From: Betaproteobacteria bacterium
GTDB taxonomy: Bacteria > Pseudomonadota > Gammaproteobacteria > Burkholderiales > CAIKXV01
Assembly: GCA_947456915.1 (NCBI GenBank)
Contig: CANGUQ010000040.1
Span: forward strand, 1 to 14,291
DNA: 14,291 nt
Direction of reading: 5' to 3'
In this document: positions 1-7,131 of the stretch, piece after piece
Layout: the number at the start of each line of letters is the position of its first letter
Numbering within the stretch: the stretch's first letter is position 1
Translations under genes and position numbers: made by a program
Notes under the pieces: generated by a model
The model's database searches: none
Seen by the model: the letters and a program-made list of their open reading frames with translations, nothing else
What the model was told of the DNA's origin: nothing

Positions 1-2
1 CG

Positions 3-437
3 TCAGTCGATCGCGCAGCGTCTGCCGCAGCGCGCACCGCGCAGCCGGCCGCTGGCGGCGCACCGCCCGGGGCGAGCGCGCCGGTGCAGGTCGAGTCGAT
101 GTTCGTCGTGCGCAGTTCGCCGCTGGCCGGCTTCCAGTTTCACGCGGCGCAGACGCTGTGGCTGCAGTTGCAGGTGGGCGACCGGCTCGACCTCGTGCGC
201 GAGCGGGACAATCCGCACGACTCCCGTGCGATCCGCGTGCAGTGGCGCGGTGTCAAGCTCGGCTACGTGCCACGACGCGACAATGCGCAGGTTGCGCGCC
301 AGATGGATCTGGGTGCACCGCTCGAGGCGCGCATCTCCCGGCTGCGCGAGTCGCGCAATCCCTGGGACCGCATCGAGTTCGAGGTGGTGCTGACGCTCGG
401 CCGCACCGGCACTCAGTCCCCGGTCTCCTCGCCGTAG
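3..437 (+). CDS. HIRAN domain protein, 5' end cut off by the window edge
   Basis: The frame is open from the first base of the window to a TAG at 435-437, so the gene probably starts outside. An in-frame GTG at 84 has no Shine-Dalgarno sequence in front of it, and I do not favour it. The visible part begins with about 35 residues rich in Ala, Pro and Gly, which look like a linker or the region after a signal peptide. A HIRAN domain follows, from about FVVRSSPLAGFQFH to the C terminus, with the family hallmarks: the opening 'SPLAGFQFH' strand, 'LVRERDNPHDSRAIRV', and 'LGYVPRRDN'. HIRAN domains bind DNA ends in eukaryotic HLTF/Rad5 helicases. Small stand-alone bacterial versions are common and mostly uncharacterised. 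No helicase or nuclease domain is visible. The 3' end overlaps the convergent acyl-CoA synthetase gene by 25 bases. The domain call is firm; the function is unknown. Confidence 0.85.
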   Translation, partial: SVDRAASAAARTAQPAAGGAPPGASAPVQVESMFVVRSSPLAGFQFHAAQTLWLQLQVGDRLDLVRERDNPHDSRAIRVQWRGVKLGYVPRRDNAQVARQMDLGAPLEARISRLRESRNPWDRIEFEVVLTLGRTGTQSPVSSP

Positions 438-2089
438 ACGGCCGCGATCGTGTGCGCGAAGCGCTCCAGCACCCGGGTCCGCTTCGCCTTGAGCGTCGGC
501 GTGAGCAGTCCGTTGTCGATCGTCCACGGCTCCCGGCTCGCGATCACCCGACGCACCCGCACGTAGCGCGGGAAGTCCTTCAGCCGCGCATTGGCCAGCC
601 GCACGAGTTTCTTCTCGTCGGATTCCTGCGTCACCGCCACCAGCGTGAGGAAGTGCCGCCCTTCCCCGACCAGCATCACCTGCTCGAATGCGGGCTCGTC
701 GAGCAGCGCGGCCTCCGCCTCCTCCGGCGGGAACTTCTCGCCATTGGACAGCACGATGATGTCCTTGGAGCGGCCGCGGATGTAGATCCTGTGGTTGCGG
801 ATCTCGACGATGTCGCCGGTGTTCAGCCAGCCGTCGGCGGACAGCACCTTTGCCGTCGCCTCCGGGTTGCGCCAGTAGCCGTGCATCACCGACGGGCCGC
901 GCACCAGGAGTTCGTTCGCCTCGGACACCCTGATCTCGAGGTTGTCCAGCGCCTGCCCGACCGAGCTCGGATCGTTGTCGGTTTCGCGGTTGGCGGCGAT
1001 CACCGGCGAGGCCTCGGTCATGCCGTAACCCTGGATCATGTGCAGGCCCAGTCCGATGAAGGTCCGCGCGATGCGCAGTTCGAGCTTGGCGCCGCCTGCG
1101 CCCGCGAGACGCAGCCGTCCGCCCAGCCGCTGCAGGATCGGCTCTGCCACCAGCCGGCGCAACCGGGCGTGGGCGAAGCGTTCGAGTGCCGAGGCTTCGC
1201 CGAGGAACACCTTCCAGCCGGTGCTCACCGTGTAGCGCAACAGTGCGCCCTTGATCGCCGAACCCGACACGGCCTGTTCGATGCGCGCGAGGAAGCGCTC
1301 GAACAGCCGCGGCACGGCCAGCAGCAGCGTCGGCCGGATCGCCGCCAGGTCGTCGCCGATCTGCTGGATACCGCGCGAGAAGGCGACGCACACGCCGGAA
1401 TGCAGCATCAGGTAATAGCCGCAGGTGCGCTCGAACATGTGCGACATCGGCAGTACCGACAGAGCGGTGTCGGCGTCGTGAATGCGGATCACTCTCGCGC
1501 TGGCGTCGATGTTTGCCCAGATGTTGCCGTGGGTGAGCTTGACGCCCTTGGGCTTGCCGGTGGTGCCAGAGGTGTAGACGATGGTGGCGAGCGTGTCGTC
1601 CTCCAGCGACTGCACCTCGAACGCCCCCCCCTGGGGCGGCAGGAAGGTGTCGGGCGTGTCGACGAGATCGTCCGGCTGCGCCTCCAGACAGACCACCACG
1701 GGCAGTGCCGGCATCAGCTCGCGCAGCCGCGCGAGCGGCCGCGGTGTGTCGAGCACGAGCAGCCGTGCTTCGGAGTTGCCGAGGCAGAAGGCGATGTTCT
1801 CCGCATTGTCGATCACGTACAGCGGCACCACCACCAGGCCGAGTCCGAGCGCAGCCTGGTCGATCGCCACCCACTGCACGCAGTTCTTCAGGCAGATCGC
1901 GATGCGGTCGCCGCGCTCGAAGCCGCGCGCGGCAAATGCCGCCTGCCAGCGTGCGGCGAGGGCGCTGACCTCGCCGGCCGTATAATCACGCCAGCCGGCG
2001 TCAGCGCCGACCTGCGTCTCCCATTGCCGATACAGCACCTTGTCCGGTGTATCGGCGTGATGCTGCAGCAGTTGCGCGAGGTTGTTCAT
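413..2089 (-). CDS. Long-chain acyl-CoA synthetase (AMP-forming, FadD-like)
   Basis: This 558-residue ANL-superfamily enzyme should activate a fatty acid with ATP to an acyl-adenylate and then transfer it to CoA. Visible motifs are the P-loop YTSGTTGKPKG (residues 172-182), LPMSHMFER (213-221), GYGMTEASP (354-362), WLNTGD (421-426) and the hinge/A8 region RGRSKD (438-443). The A10 lysine lies in LLTPTLKAKR near the C terminus. The length and the motif set resemble the FadD15/Faa-type long-chain synthetases, but chain length cannot be read from sequence. The ATG at 2087-2089 gives a sensible N terminus (MNNLAQLLQHHA), although its Shine-Dalgarno is weak. It is divergent from the rRNA methyltransferase gene, with only 40 bases between starts, so promoters must overlap coding DNA. 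A run of eight C at 1624-1631 lies inside the gene with the frame intact. Confidence 0.93.
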   Translation of the reverse strand: MNNLAQLLQHHADTPDKVLYRQWETQVGADAGWRDYTAGEVSALAARWQAAFAARGFERGDRIAICLKNCVQWVAIDQAALGLGLVVVPLYVIDNAENIAFCLGNSEARLLVLDTPRPLARLRELMPALPVVVCLEAQPDDLVDTPDTFLPPQGGAFEVQSLEDDTLATIVYTSGTTGKPKGVKLTHGNIWANIDASARVIRIHDADTALSVLPMSHMFERTCGYYLMLHSGVCVAFSRGIQQIGDDLAAIRPTLLLAVPRLFERFLARIEQAVSGSAIKGALLRYTVSTGWKVFLGEASALERFAHARLRRLVAEPILQRLGGRLRLAGAGGAKLELRIARTFIGLGLHMIQGYGMTEASPVIAANRETDNDPSSVGQALDNLEIRVSEANELLVRGPSVMHGYWRNPEATAKVLSADGWLNTGDIVEIRNHRIYIRGRSKDIIVLSNGEKFPPEEAEAALLDEPAFEQVMLVGEGRHFLTLVAVTQESDEKKLVRLANARLKDFPRYVRVRRVIASREPWTIDNGLLTPTLKAKRTRVLERFAHTIAAVYGEETGD

Positions 2090-2129
2090 CGAGACCCGGT
2101 CTGGAACGAGGCGGCGAGGGGAGGCAACA

Positions 2130-3299
2130 GTGAACCATGGCGCAACCGATGGCGCGCAGCGCTATTTTGCGCCGTGTCCGCGCGGACTGGAGCAGGCGCT
2201 GGCGGGCGAACTGGCCGGACTCGGCGCGCAGCACGTATCGGCCGTGGCTGGCGGGGTGGCCTTTGCCGGCGACCGTGCGGTCGGCTATCGGGCGAACCTC
2301 GAGAGCCGGCTGGCGAGCCGTATCCTGCGCAGCCTCGGCGATGGTCGGTACCGCTCCGAGCAGGACATCTACGCGTTCGTGAAATCGATCGACTGGCCGT
2401 CGTGGTTTGTCATCGAGCAGACGCTGCGAGTGGACGTATCGGCGGTGCGCTCACCGCTGAAGAGTCTCGAGTTCATCACGCTGCGGATCAAGGACGCGAT
2501 CTGCGATCGCTTCCGCGCCGAACGCGGCGCGCGCCCGAGCGTGGATACGCACAGCCCGGACGTACGCGTGCAGGTGTTCCTGACCGCCGACGCATTCACT
2601 GTCTATCTCGACCTGTCGGGCGAGCCGCTGTTCAAGCGCGGCTGGCGCACCGAGGCGGGCGAGGCGCCGCTGCGCGAAAACCTCGCCGCCGGACTGATCG
2701 CGCTGTCGGGCTGGCAGCCGGGCACGGCATTCCTCGATCCGATGTGCGGGAGCGGCACGATCGCCATCGAGGCGGCGCAGATCGCGCTCGCGATCGCGCC
2801 CGGCCTGCAGCGCAGCTTCGGATTCGAGCGGCTGCGCGATTTCGACGCGCCGCTGTGGCAGCAGCTGCGCGGGGCTGCCCAGGAGCGGGTGCAGCGCGGC
2901 CGTCGCGAGGTGCGCATCTTCGGCTCCGACCGCGAGGGCGCGGCGGTGGTCGATGCGCGCGCGAACGCCCGGCGCGCCGGGGTCGACCACGCGCTGCAGT
3001 TCGAGGTGGCGGACGTGCGCCGCCGCCTCGCTCCGGCCGGATCCGGAGTGATCGTGAGCAATCCGCCCTACGGGGTGCGCATGGAAAGCCGTGAGTCGCT
3101 GGAAGCGTTCTACCCGCAGCTGGGCAGCGCGCTGAAGGCGCAGTTCGCCGGCTGGACGGTGTGCCTGATCTCCCCGGAGATGAAGCTGCCCGGGCTGCTC
3201 GGGCTGAAGGCCTCGCGTCGCACCGTGCTCTACAACGGGGCCATCGAGTGCCGCCTGTTCGAGTTCCGCATGGTGGCCGGATCGATGCGGCGGCAGTGA
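2130..3299 (+). CDS. rlmL: THUMP-domain class I RNA methyltransferase, RlmL type (23S rRNA m2G)
   Basis: This predicted 389-residue SAM-dependent methyltransferase matches the N-terminal (RlmL) half of E. coli RlmKL, which methylates N2 of G2445 in 23S rRNA. Visible in order are an N-terminal ferredoxin-like/THUMP region (roughly residues 10-160), KRGWR (169-173), APLRENLAAGL (179-189), the SAM motif DPMCGSGTIAIEAA (203-216) and the catalytic NPPYGVR (311-317). The start chosen is GTG at 2130, because GAGGGGAGG at 2116-2124 sits five bases upstream. A longer frame from ATG 2082 would overlap the start of the divergent synthetase gene and add an unlikely Arg-rich extension. The RlmK (m7G2069) half is absent and the gene stops cleanly with TGA, so this is the short form rather than a truncation. 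Position specificity is inferred from family resemblance. Confidence 0.9.
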   Translation: MNHGATDGAQRYFAPCPRGLEQALAGELAGLGAQHVSAVAGGVAFAGDRAVGYRANLESRLASRILRSLGDGRYRSEQDIYAFVKSIDWPSWFVIEQTLRVDVSAVRSPLKSLEFITLRIKDAICDRFRAERGARPSVDTHSPDVRVQVFLTADAFTVYLDLSGEPLFKRGWRTEAGEAPLRENLAAGLIALSGWQPGTAFLDPMCGSGTIAIEAAQIALAIAPGLQRSFGFERLRDFDAPLWQQLRGAAQERVQRGRREVRIFGSDREGAAVVDARANARRAGVDHALQFEVADVRRRLAPAGSGVIVSNPPYGVRMESRESLEAFYPQLGSALKAQFAGWTVCLISPEMKLPGLLGLKASRRTVLYNGAIECRLFEFRMVAGSMRRQ

Positions 3300-3426
3300 C
3301 CGGTCCGCTGTGCACGGCGTCGCGATCGCGTGCGGCCGGTCGCGATGACGCGGCTGCGCGCGGCAGGCGCGTTGCCACCGGGGTTCGGTGCCGTGCGGTC
3401 CCCGCAACGAATCGGAGGAGCAGGTG
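3300..3426 (+). other. Gap between the rRNA methyltransferase and Bug-family genes
   Basis: This 127-base stretch is GC-rich throughout. I see a good Shine-Dalgarno (3414-3420) for the Bug-family gene and a palindromic GCGATCGCG, but no recognisable sigma-70 promoter or terminator. Read-through from the upstream gene is possible. Confidence 0.4.
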
Positions 3427-4428
3427 ATGCGTGTGCCCGATGCCATCGTCGCTGCGCTGGCGGCCGTCGCCGTGTCTGCACTGCTGCCCGTCGCGGCGGC
3501 GAGCGCTGCGGCCCCCGGCAGTACCGCCGGTGCCGCGGTCCCCGGCCCGGTCCGGCCGGTACGGCTGCTGATTCCGGCGCCTCCGGGCGGCAGCACCGAC
3601 ACGCTCGGACGCATCGTCGGCCAGAAGCTGGGCGACGCACTGGGCCAGCCGTTCATCATCGACAACCGCAGCGGCGCCGGCGGCACGGTGGCAGCCGAGA
3701 CGCTGATGCGCGCCCTGCCCGACGGGCACACGCTGGGCGTCGCCTACACCGCACTCACCGTCAACGCCGTGCTGCAGAAGGTGGCCTACGACACATTGCG
3801 CGACTTCGCGCCGATCGCCCTGCTCAGCACCTCGCCGCTGGTGCTGGTGGTGGGGTCGAACTCGCCGGTGAAGAGCGTGCAGGACCTGATCGCCGCGGCG
3901 CGTGTCCAGCCGATGTCGTACGGCAGCGCCGGGGTGGGCAGCGGCGGCCACGTCACCGGAGAGATGCTCAACCTGATGGCCGGGATCATGGCGGTGCACG
4001 TGCCGTACAAGGGTGCCGGTCCGGCAGCGGTGGACGTGGCCTCCGGCCAGATCCAGTTCCAGTTCGGTGCGCAACTGACCGCACAGGCTCTGGTCAAGGC
4101 GGGCAGGCTGCGGATGATCGCGGTGACCAGCGCGAAGCGGGTGTCGACGCTGCCCGAGGTGCCGACGATGGCCGAGTCCGGCCTGCCCGGGTTCGAGTTC
4201 AACAACTGGTTCGGCCTGATCGGGCCCGCTGCGCTGCCGGTGCCGCTGATCGCACGCATCAACGCAGAGGTGGACCGGCTGCTCGCCTCGGCCGAGGTGC
4301 GCGAGCGCATCGTGTTCGACGGCGGCGAGCCCGCCGGCGGACCACCGTCGGTGTTCCGCGCGCTGCTCGCCGCCGATCTCGCCAAGTGGACCAGGGTGGC
4401 GAAGGCAATCCGGATGCAGCCCGAGTGA
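3427..4428 (+). CDS. Bug/TctC-family periplasmic substrate-binding protein
   Basis: This 333-residue exported binding protein belongs to the Bordetella uptake gene (Bug) / TctC family of tripartite tricarboxylate transporters. The ATG at 3427 is chosen because GGAGGAG at 3414-3420 lies six bases upstream; GTG codons at 3424 and 3388 are also in frame but are spaced worse. The first ~28 residues form a typical signal peptide: a short charged start, an Ala/Val/Leu-rich core, and cleavage near ASAAA. Family signatures are LLIPAPPGGSTDTLGR, IDNRSGAGGTVAAE, YGSAGVGSGGH and VPYKGAGPAAVDV. Ligands in the family include small carboxylates and aromatic acids, and the ligand here cannot be read. No TctA/TctB membrane genes or catabolic enzymes are adjacent, so it is an orphan, as is common for this expanded family in Burkholderiales. 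It ends at a strong hairpin terminator. Confidence 0.93.
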   Translation: MRVPDAIVAALAAVAVSALLPVAAASAAAPGSTAGAAVPGPVRPVRLLIPAPPGGSTDTLGRIVGQKLGDALGQPFIIDNRSGAGGTVAAETLMRALPDGHTLGVAYTALTVNAVLQKVAYDTLRDFAPIALLSTSPLVLVVGSNSPVKSVQDLIAAARVQPMSYGSAGVGSGGHVTGEMLNLMAGIMAVHVPYKGAGPAAVDVASGQIQFQFGAQLTAQALVKAGRLRMIAVTSAKRVSTLPEVPTMAESGLPGFEFNNWFGLIGPAALPVPLIARINAEVDRLLASAEVRERIVFDGGEPAGGPPSVFRALLAADLAKWTRVAKAIRMQPE

Positions 4429-4477
4429 GCGGGCGGCACCCGTGTCCCTCGCAGCATCGCTGCCGACCTGAAAAACG

Positions 4478-4499
4478 AAAAGGGGCCTGGCCCCTTTTT
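4478..4499. terminator. Bidirectional rho-independent terminator
   Basis: A perfect 9-bp stem (AAAAGGGGC paired with GCCCCTTTT) closes over a three-base loop (CTG). It is followed on the plus strand by a T run, and the opposite strand also ends in T-rich sequence. It lies between the converging ends of the Bug-family gene (stop at 4428) and pilU (stop at 4525), so it can serve both. Confidence 0.9.
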
Positions 4500-4524
4500 C
4501 GTGGCGATGCGTTTGTGTCAGCGG

Positions 4525-5661
4525 TCAGACGATGTTCAGGTGGTCGATGCCACCCATCACGTCGCGGTCCTTCGCTTCGGAGCCGTGCAGCTTGATCTGC
4601 AGGCGCAGGTCGTTGACCGAGTCGGCGTTGCGCAGGCCGTCCTCGTAGGTGATGAGCCCCGCCTCGTACAGGTCGAACAGAGCCTGGTCGAAGGTCTGCA
4701 TGCCGGCTTCGCGCGACTTCTTCATGATCTCCTTGATCTCGTGCACGTCGCCCTTGAAGATCAGGTCCGAGATCAGCGGCGAATTGAGCAGTATCTCGAT
4801 CGCGGCGACGCGCCCCTTGCCTTCGCGCTTCGGGATCAGCCGCTGCGAGATGATGCCCTTCAGGTTCAGCGACAGGTCCATCAGCAGCTGGGGGCGGCGC
4901 TCCTCCGGGAAGAAGTTGATGATCCGGTCGAGGGCCTGGTTGGCGTTGTTCGCATGCAGCGTGCACAGCGCGAGATGCCCGGTCTCGGCGAAGGCGATCG
5001 CGTAGTCCATCGTCTCGCGATCGCGTACTTCGCCGATCAGGATCACGTCGGGCGCCTGGCGCAGCGTGTTCTTGAGCGCCGTGTGCCAGGACTCGGTGTC
5101 CACGCCCACCTCGCGGTGGGTGACGATGCAGTTCTTGTGCTCGTGGACGAACTCGACCGGGTCTTCGACGGTGATGATGTGGCCGTGGCTGTTCTCGTTG
5201 CGGTAGCCGATCATCGCCGCGAGCGATGTCGACTTGCCCGATCCGGTCGCGCCGACGATGATGACCAGGCCGCGCTTGGTCATCGCCACTTCCTTCAGTA
5301 CCTTGGGCAGCCCGAGATCGTCGAACCTGGGGATCGTCGAGGTGATCACCCGCAGGACCAGACCGACGCGCCCCTGCTGCACGAAGGCGTTGACGCGAAA
5401 GCGGCCGATGCCCGGCGGGCTGATCGCGAAGTTGCATTCGCGCGTGGCCTCGAATTCAGCCGACTGCCGATCGTTCATGATCGATCGGGCGAGCTCGGCC
5501 GTGTGGGTCGGCGTGAGCGTCTGATTCGACACCGGGGTGAGCTTGCCGTCGAGCTTGAGTGCGGGTGGGAAGCCGGCGGTGATGAACAGGTCAGAGGCCT
5601 TGTTGCTGATCATGACGCGCAGCAGTTCGTGCACGAACTTGATGGCGTGATCACGTTCCAT
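4525..5661 (-). CDS. pilU: Type IV pilus retraction ATPase PilU
   Basis: This 378-residue cytoplasmic hexameric ATPase of the PilT/GspE superfamily assists PilT in depolymerising type IV pili. Visible motifs are Walker A GATGSGKST (137-145), the Asp box around HIITVEDPVEFVH (161-173), the Walker B region DVILIGEVRD (205-214) and the His box AETGHLALCTLHANNA (225-240). The assignment as PilU rather than a second PilT rests on the CNFAI/GRFRVNAF segment, on REVGVDTESW and LKNTLRQAPD, on the absence of the PilT AIRNLIRE motif, and on the longer C-terminal tail. The ATG at 5659-5661 is preferred: a GAGGA lies eight bases upstream. A longer frame to 5703 adds 14 unconserved residues. It lies downstream of pilT on the same strand with a 114-base gap, so it may be cotranscribed. 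Confidence 0.95.
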   Translation of the reverse strand: MERDHAIKFVHELLRVMISNKASDLFITAGFPPALKLDGKLTPVSNQTLTPTHTAELARSIMNDRQSAEFEATRECNFAISPPGIGRFRVNAFVQQGRVGLVLRVITSTIPRFDDLGLPKVLKEVAMTKRGLVIIVGATGSGKSTSLAAMIGYRNENSHGHIITVEDPVEFVHEHKNCIVTHREVGVDTESWHTALKNTLRQAPDVILIGEVRDRETMDYAIAFAETGHLALCTLHANNANQALDRIINFFPEERRPQLLMDLSLNLKGIISQRLIPKREGKGRVAAIEILLNSPLISDLIFKGDVHEIKEIMKKSREAGMQTFDQALFDLYEAGLITYEDGLRNADSVNDLRLQIKLHGSEAKDRDVMGGIDHLNIV

Positions 5662-5775
5662 GATGCCGGTCCTCGGTACGTCTCGGGGAAAGCGTCGGGG
5701 CACGCCCGTGCGGGCGCTGCGCGCGCGGTGCGGACATGGGCAGCTTCGGTGCGTTGCGCGGGAGGGAAGCGAGCA

Positions 5776-6819
5776 TCAGTTCGGGAAGGCGTCCTTGTTC
5801 GCCGCCTTCGTCTTGGCCTCGTTCGAGGACACGACGTTCCGCTTGACCAGTTCGAGCAGGTTCTGGTCGAGCGTCTGCATGCCGAAGCCCTGGCCAGTCT
5901 GGATCGCGGAATACATCTGCGCGATCTTGTTCTCGCGGATCAGGTTCCGGATCGCCGGAGTGCCGATCATGATCTCGTGCGCGGCCACTCGCCCCGACCC
6001 GTCCTTGGTCTTGAGCAGCGTCTGCGAGATCACCGCACGCAGCGACTCGGACAGCATCGCGCGCACCATCTCCTTTTCTGCCGCCGGAAACACGTCGATG
6101 ATCCGGTCAACCGTCTTGGCGGCCGAGCTCGTGTGCAGCGTTCCGAACACGAGGTGCCCGGTCTCGGCACCGGTCAGCGCGAGGCGGATGGTTTCCAGGT
6201 CGCGCAACTCGCCCACCAGGATGATGTCCGGATCCTCCCGCAGCGCCGAGCGCAGCGCGTTGGAGAAAGACAGCGTGTGCGGCCCGACCTCGCGCTGGTT
6301 GATCAGGCACTTCTTGCTCTCGTGCACGAACTCGATGGGGTCCTCGATGGTGAGGATGTGCCCGTAATCGTTCTCGTTGATGTGGTTGATCATCGCCGCG
6401 AGCGTGGTCGACTTGCCCGAGCCGGTCGGGCCGGTCACCAGCACGATGCCACGCGGCTGGCTGGCGATCTCGGCGAAGCTCGCCGGCGCTTTCAGCTCCT
6501 CGAGCGAGAGCACCTTCGACGGAATCGTGCGCAGCACCGCCGCCGCACCACGCTGCTGCACGAAGGCATTGACGCGGAACCGGGCGAGGTTGGGAATCGC
6601 GAACGAGAAGTCGATCTCCAGGTTCTCCTCGTAGCTCTTGCGCTGCTGGTCGTTCATGATGTCGTAGACCATCGCGTGCACGTCCTTGTGCTCGAGCGGC
6701 GGCAGGTTGATTCGCCGCACGTCGCCGTGAACGCGGATCATCGGCGGCAGGCCTGCCGACAGGTGCAGATCGGACGCCTTGTTCTTCACCACGAATGCGA
6801 GGAGTTCGGAGATGTCCAC
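5776..6819 (-). CDS. pilT: Type IV pilus twitching motility ATPase PilT
   Basis: This 347-residue hexameric ATPase powers pilus retraction at the inner-membrane base of the type IV pilus machine. Motifs are Walker A GPTGSGKST (130-138), the Asp box HILTIEDPIEFVH (154-166), the Walker B region DIILVGELRD (198-207), the His box GAETGHLVFGTLHT (217-230), and the PilT-specific AIRNLIRE (289-296) needed for retraction in characterised members. The length matches the family (about 344-347). The start is GTG at 6817-6819, with AGGA seven bases upstream; no ATG fits better. Upstream is a strong sigma-28-like promoter, suggesting coregulation with flagella or chemotaxis. pilU follows 114 bases downstream. 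The divergent yggS-proC-yggT order next door is a common arrangement in beta- and gammaproteobacteria. Confidence 0.97.
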   Translation of the reverse strand: MDISELLAFVVKNKASDLHLSAGLPPMIRVHGDVRRINLPPLEHKDVHAMVYDIMNDQQRKSYEENLEIDFSFAIPNLARFRVNAFVQQRGAAAVLRTIPSKVLSLEELKAPASFAEIASQPRGIVLVTGPTGSGKSTTLAAMINHINENDYGHILTIEDPIEFVHESKKCLINQREVGPHTLSFSNALRSALREDPDIILVGELRDLETIRLALTGAETGHLVFGTLHTSSAAKTVDRIIDVFPAAEKEMVRAMLSESLRAVISQTLLKTKDGSGRVAAHEIMIGTPAIRNLIRENKIAQMYSAIQTGQGFGMQTLDQNLLELVKRNVVSSNEAKTKAANKDAFPN

Positions 6820-6875
6820 TATACTTTCCTGGCTGTTGACCTCGAAGCGAGCGGACCGGCCGTGGCCCGTGCGGA

Positions 6876-6913
6876 TTCCGGCCGTTCCGACATCAGGTAA
6901 ACATCGGCCGGAA
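6876..6913. repeat. Inverted repeat over the pilT promoter start region
   Basis: Perfect 9-base arms TTCCGGCCG (6876-6884) and CGGCCGGAA (6905-6913) are separated by 20 bases. The right arm covers part of the spacer and -10 box of the sigma-28-like pilT promoter, and the left arm falls about 10-18 bases into the predicted transcript. It could be an operator for a dimeric regulator or an RNA hairpin. In GC-rich DNA chance is also possible. Confidence 0.35.
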
Positions 6914-6927
6914 CGCGCCGTGCTTTA
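6901..6927 (-). promoter_or_regulatory. Sigma-28 (FliA)-type promoter in front of pilT
   Basis: Read on the minus strand this is TAAAGCAC, an 11-base spacer, then GCCGATGT. The enterobacterial FliA consensus is TAAAGTTT-N11-GCCGATAA. The match is 5 of 5 in the TAAAG core and 6 of 6 in GCCGAT, at the exact spacing. Transcription would begin near 6893-6895, leaving a leader of about 75 bases before the pilT GTG at 6819. This is a sequence match only. Confidence 0.6.
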
Positions 6928-7131
6928 GCACAACGCGCAGCGGCGCGAGCGAACTGCACGGGGACCGGGACTGCGCAGGCGCACGCGCTGCAGCCGACGT
7001 CGGGAGCGCCTGCGGGCGCCGCGCCCCGGGCACGTTGCATCCCCTGCTGCCGGGACCTGCCGCCGCGCGCCGTCGCCCTCTGCCCGTCGGGGCCAAACTG
7101 ACTCTCAACTCATTGAAGCAACTCGGCAATT

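Larger units (their letters stand above)
6820..7131. other. Divergent intergenic region between pilT and yggS
   Basis: This 312-base non-coding stretch must hold the promoters of both pilT (leftward) and the yggS-proC-yggT group (rightward). It contains the sigma-28-like site (6901-6927), the inverted repeat (6876-6913), and a small dyad GTGCT-TT-AGCAC (6920-6931) that includes the -35 box. For the yggS direction I find no convincing -35/-10 pair. The last 40 bases are its most AT-rich part, and only a weak GAAG (7115-7118) precedes the yggS ATG. Confidence 0.7.

Noticed and set aside
226..240. Search for tRNA, CRISPR, transposon ends or phage attachment sites across the window
   Set aside because: No cloverleaf, spaced direct repeats, transposase motifs or target duplications were seen. 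All long gaps are ordinary intergenic DNA.
158..3094. Open frame of 978 codons on the plus strand
   Set aside because: It runs antisense to the acyl-CoA synthetase gene and out of frame through the methyltransferase gene. Its Arg/Ala/His/Gln-rich composition with no motif is typical of GC-rich shadow frames.
5703..5716. CGCCCG-TG-CGGGCG hairpin between pilT and pilU
   Set aside because: It is short, has no T run, and is expected often in DNA this GC-rich. Not enough to call a terminator.
7029..7040. Sigma-54-like GGCACG / TTGCA near yggS
   Set aside because: The two elements abut without the required spacer, so GG and GC are not at -24/-12 distance.
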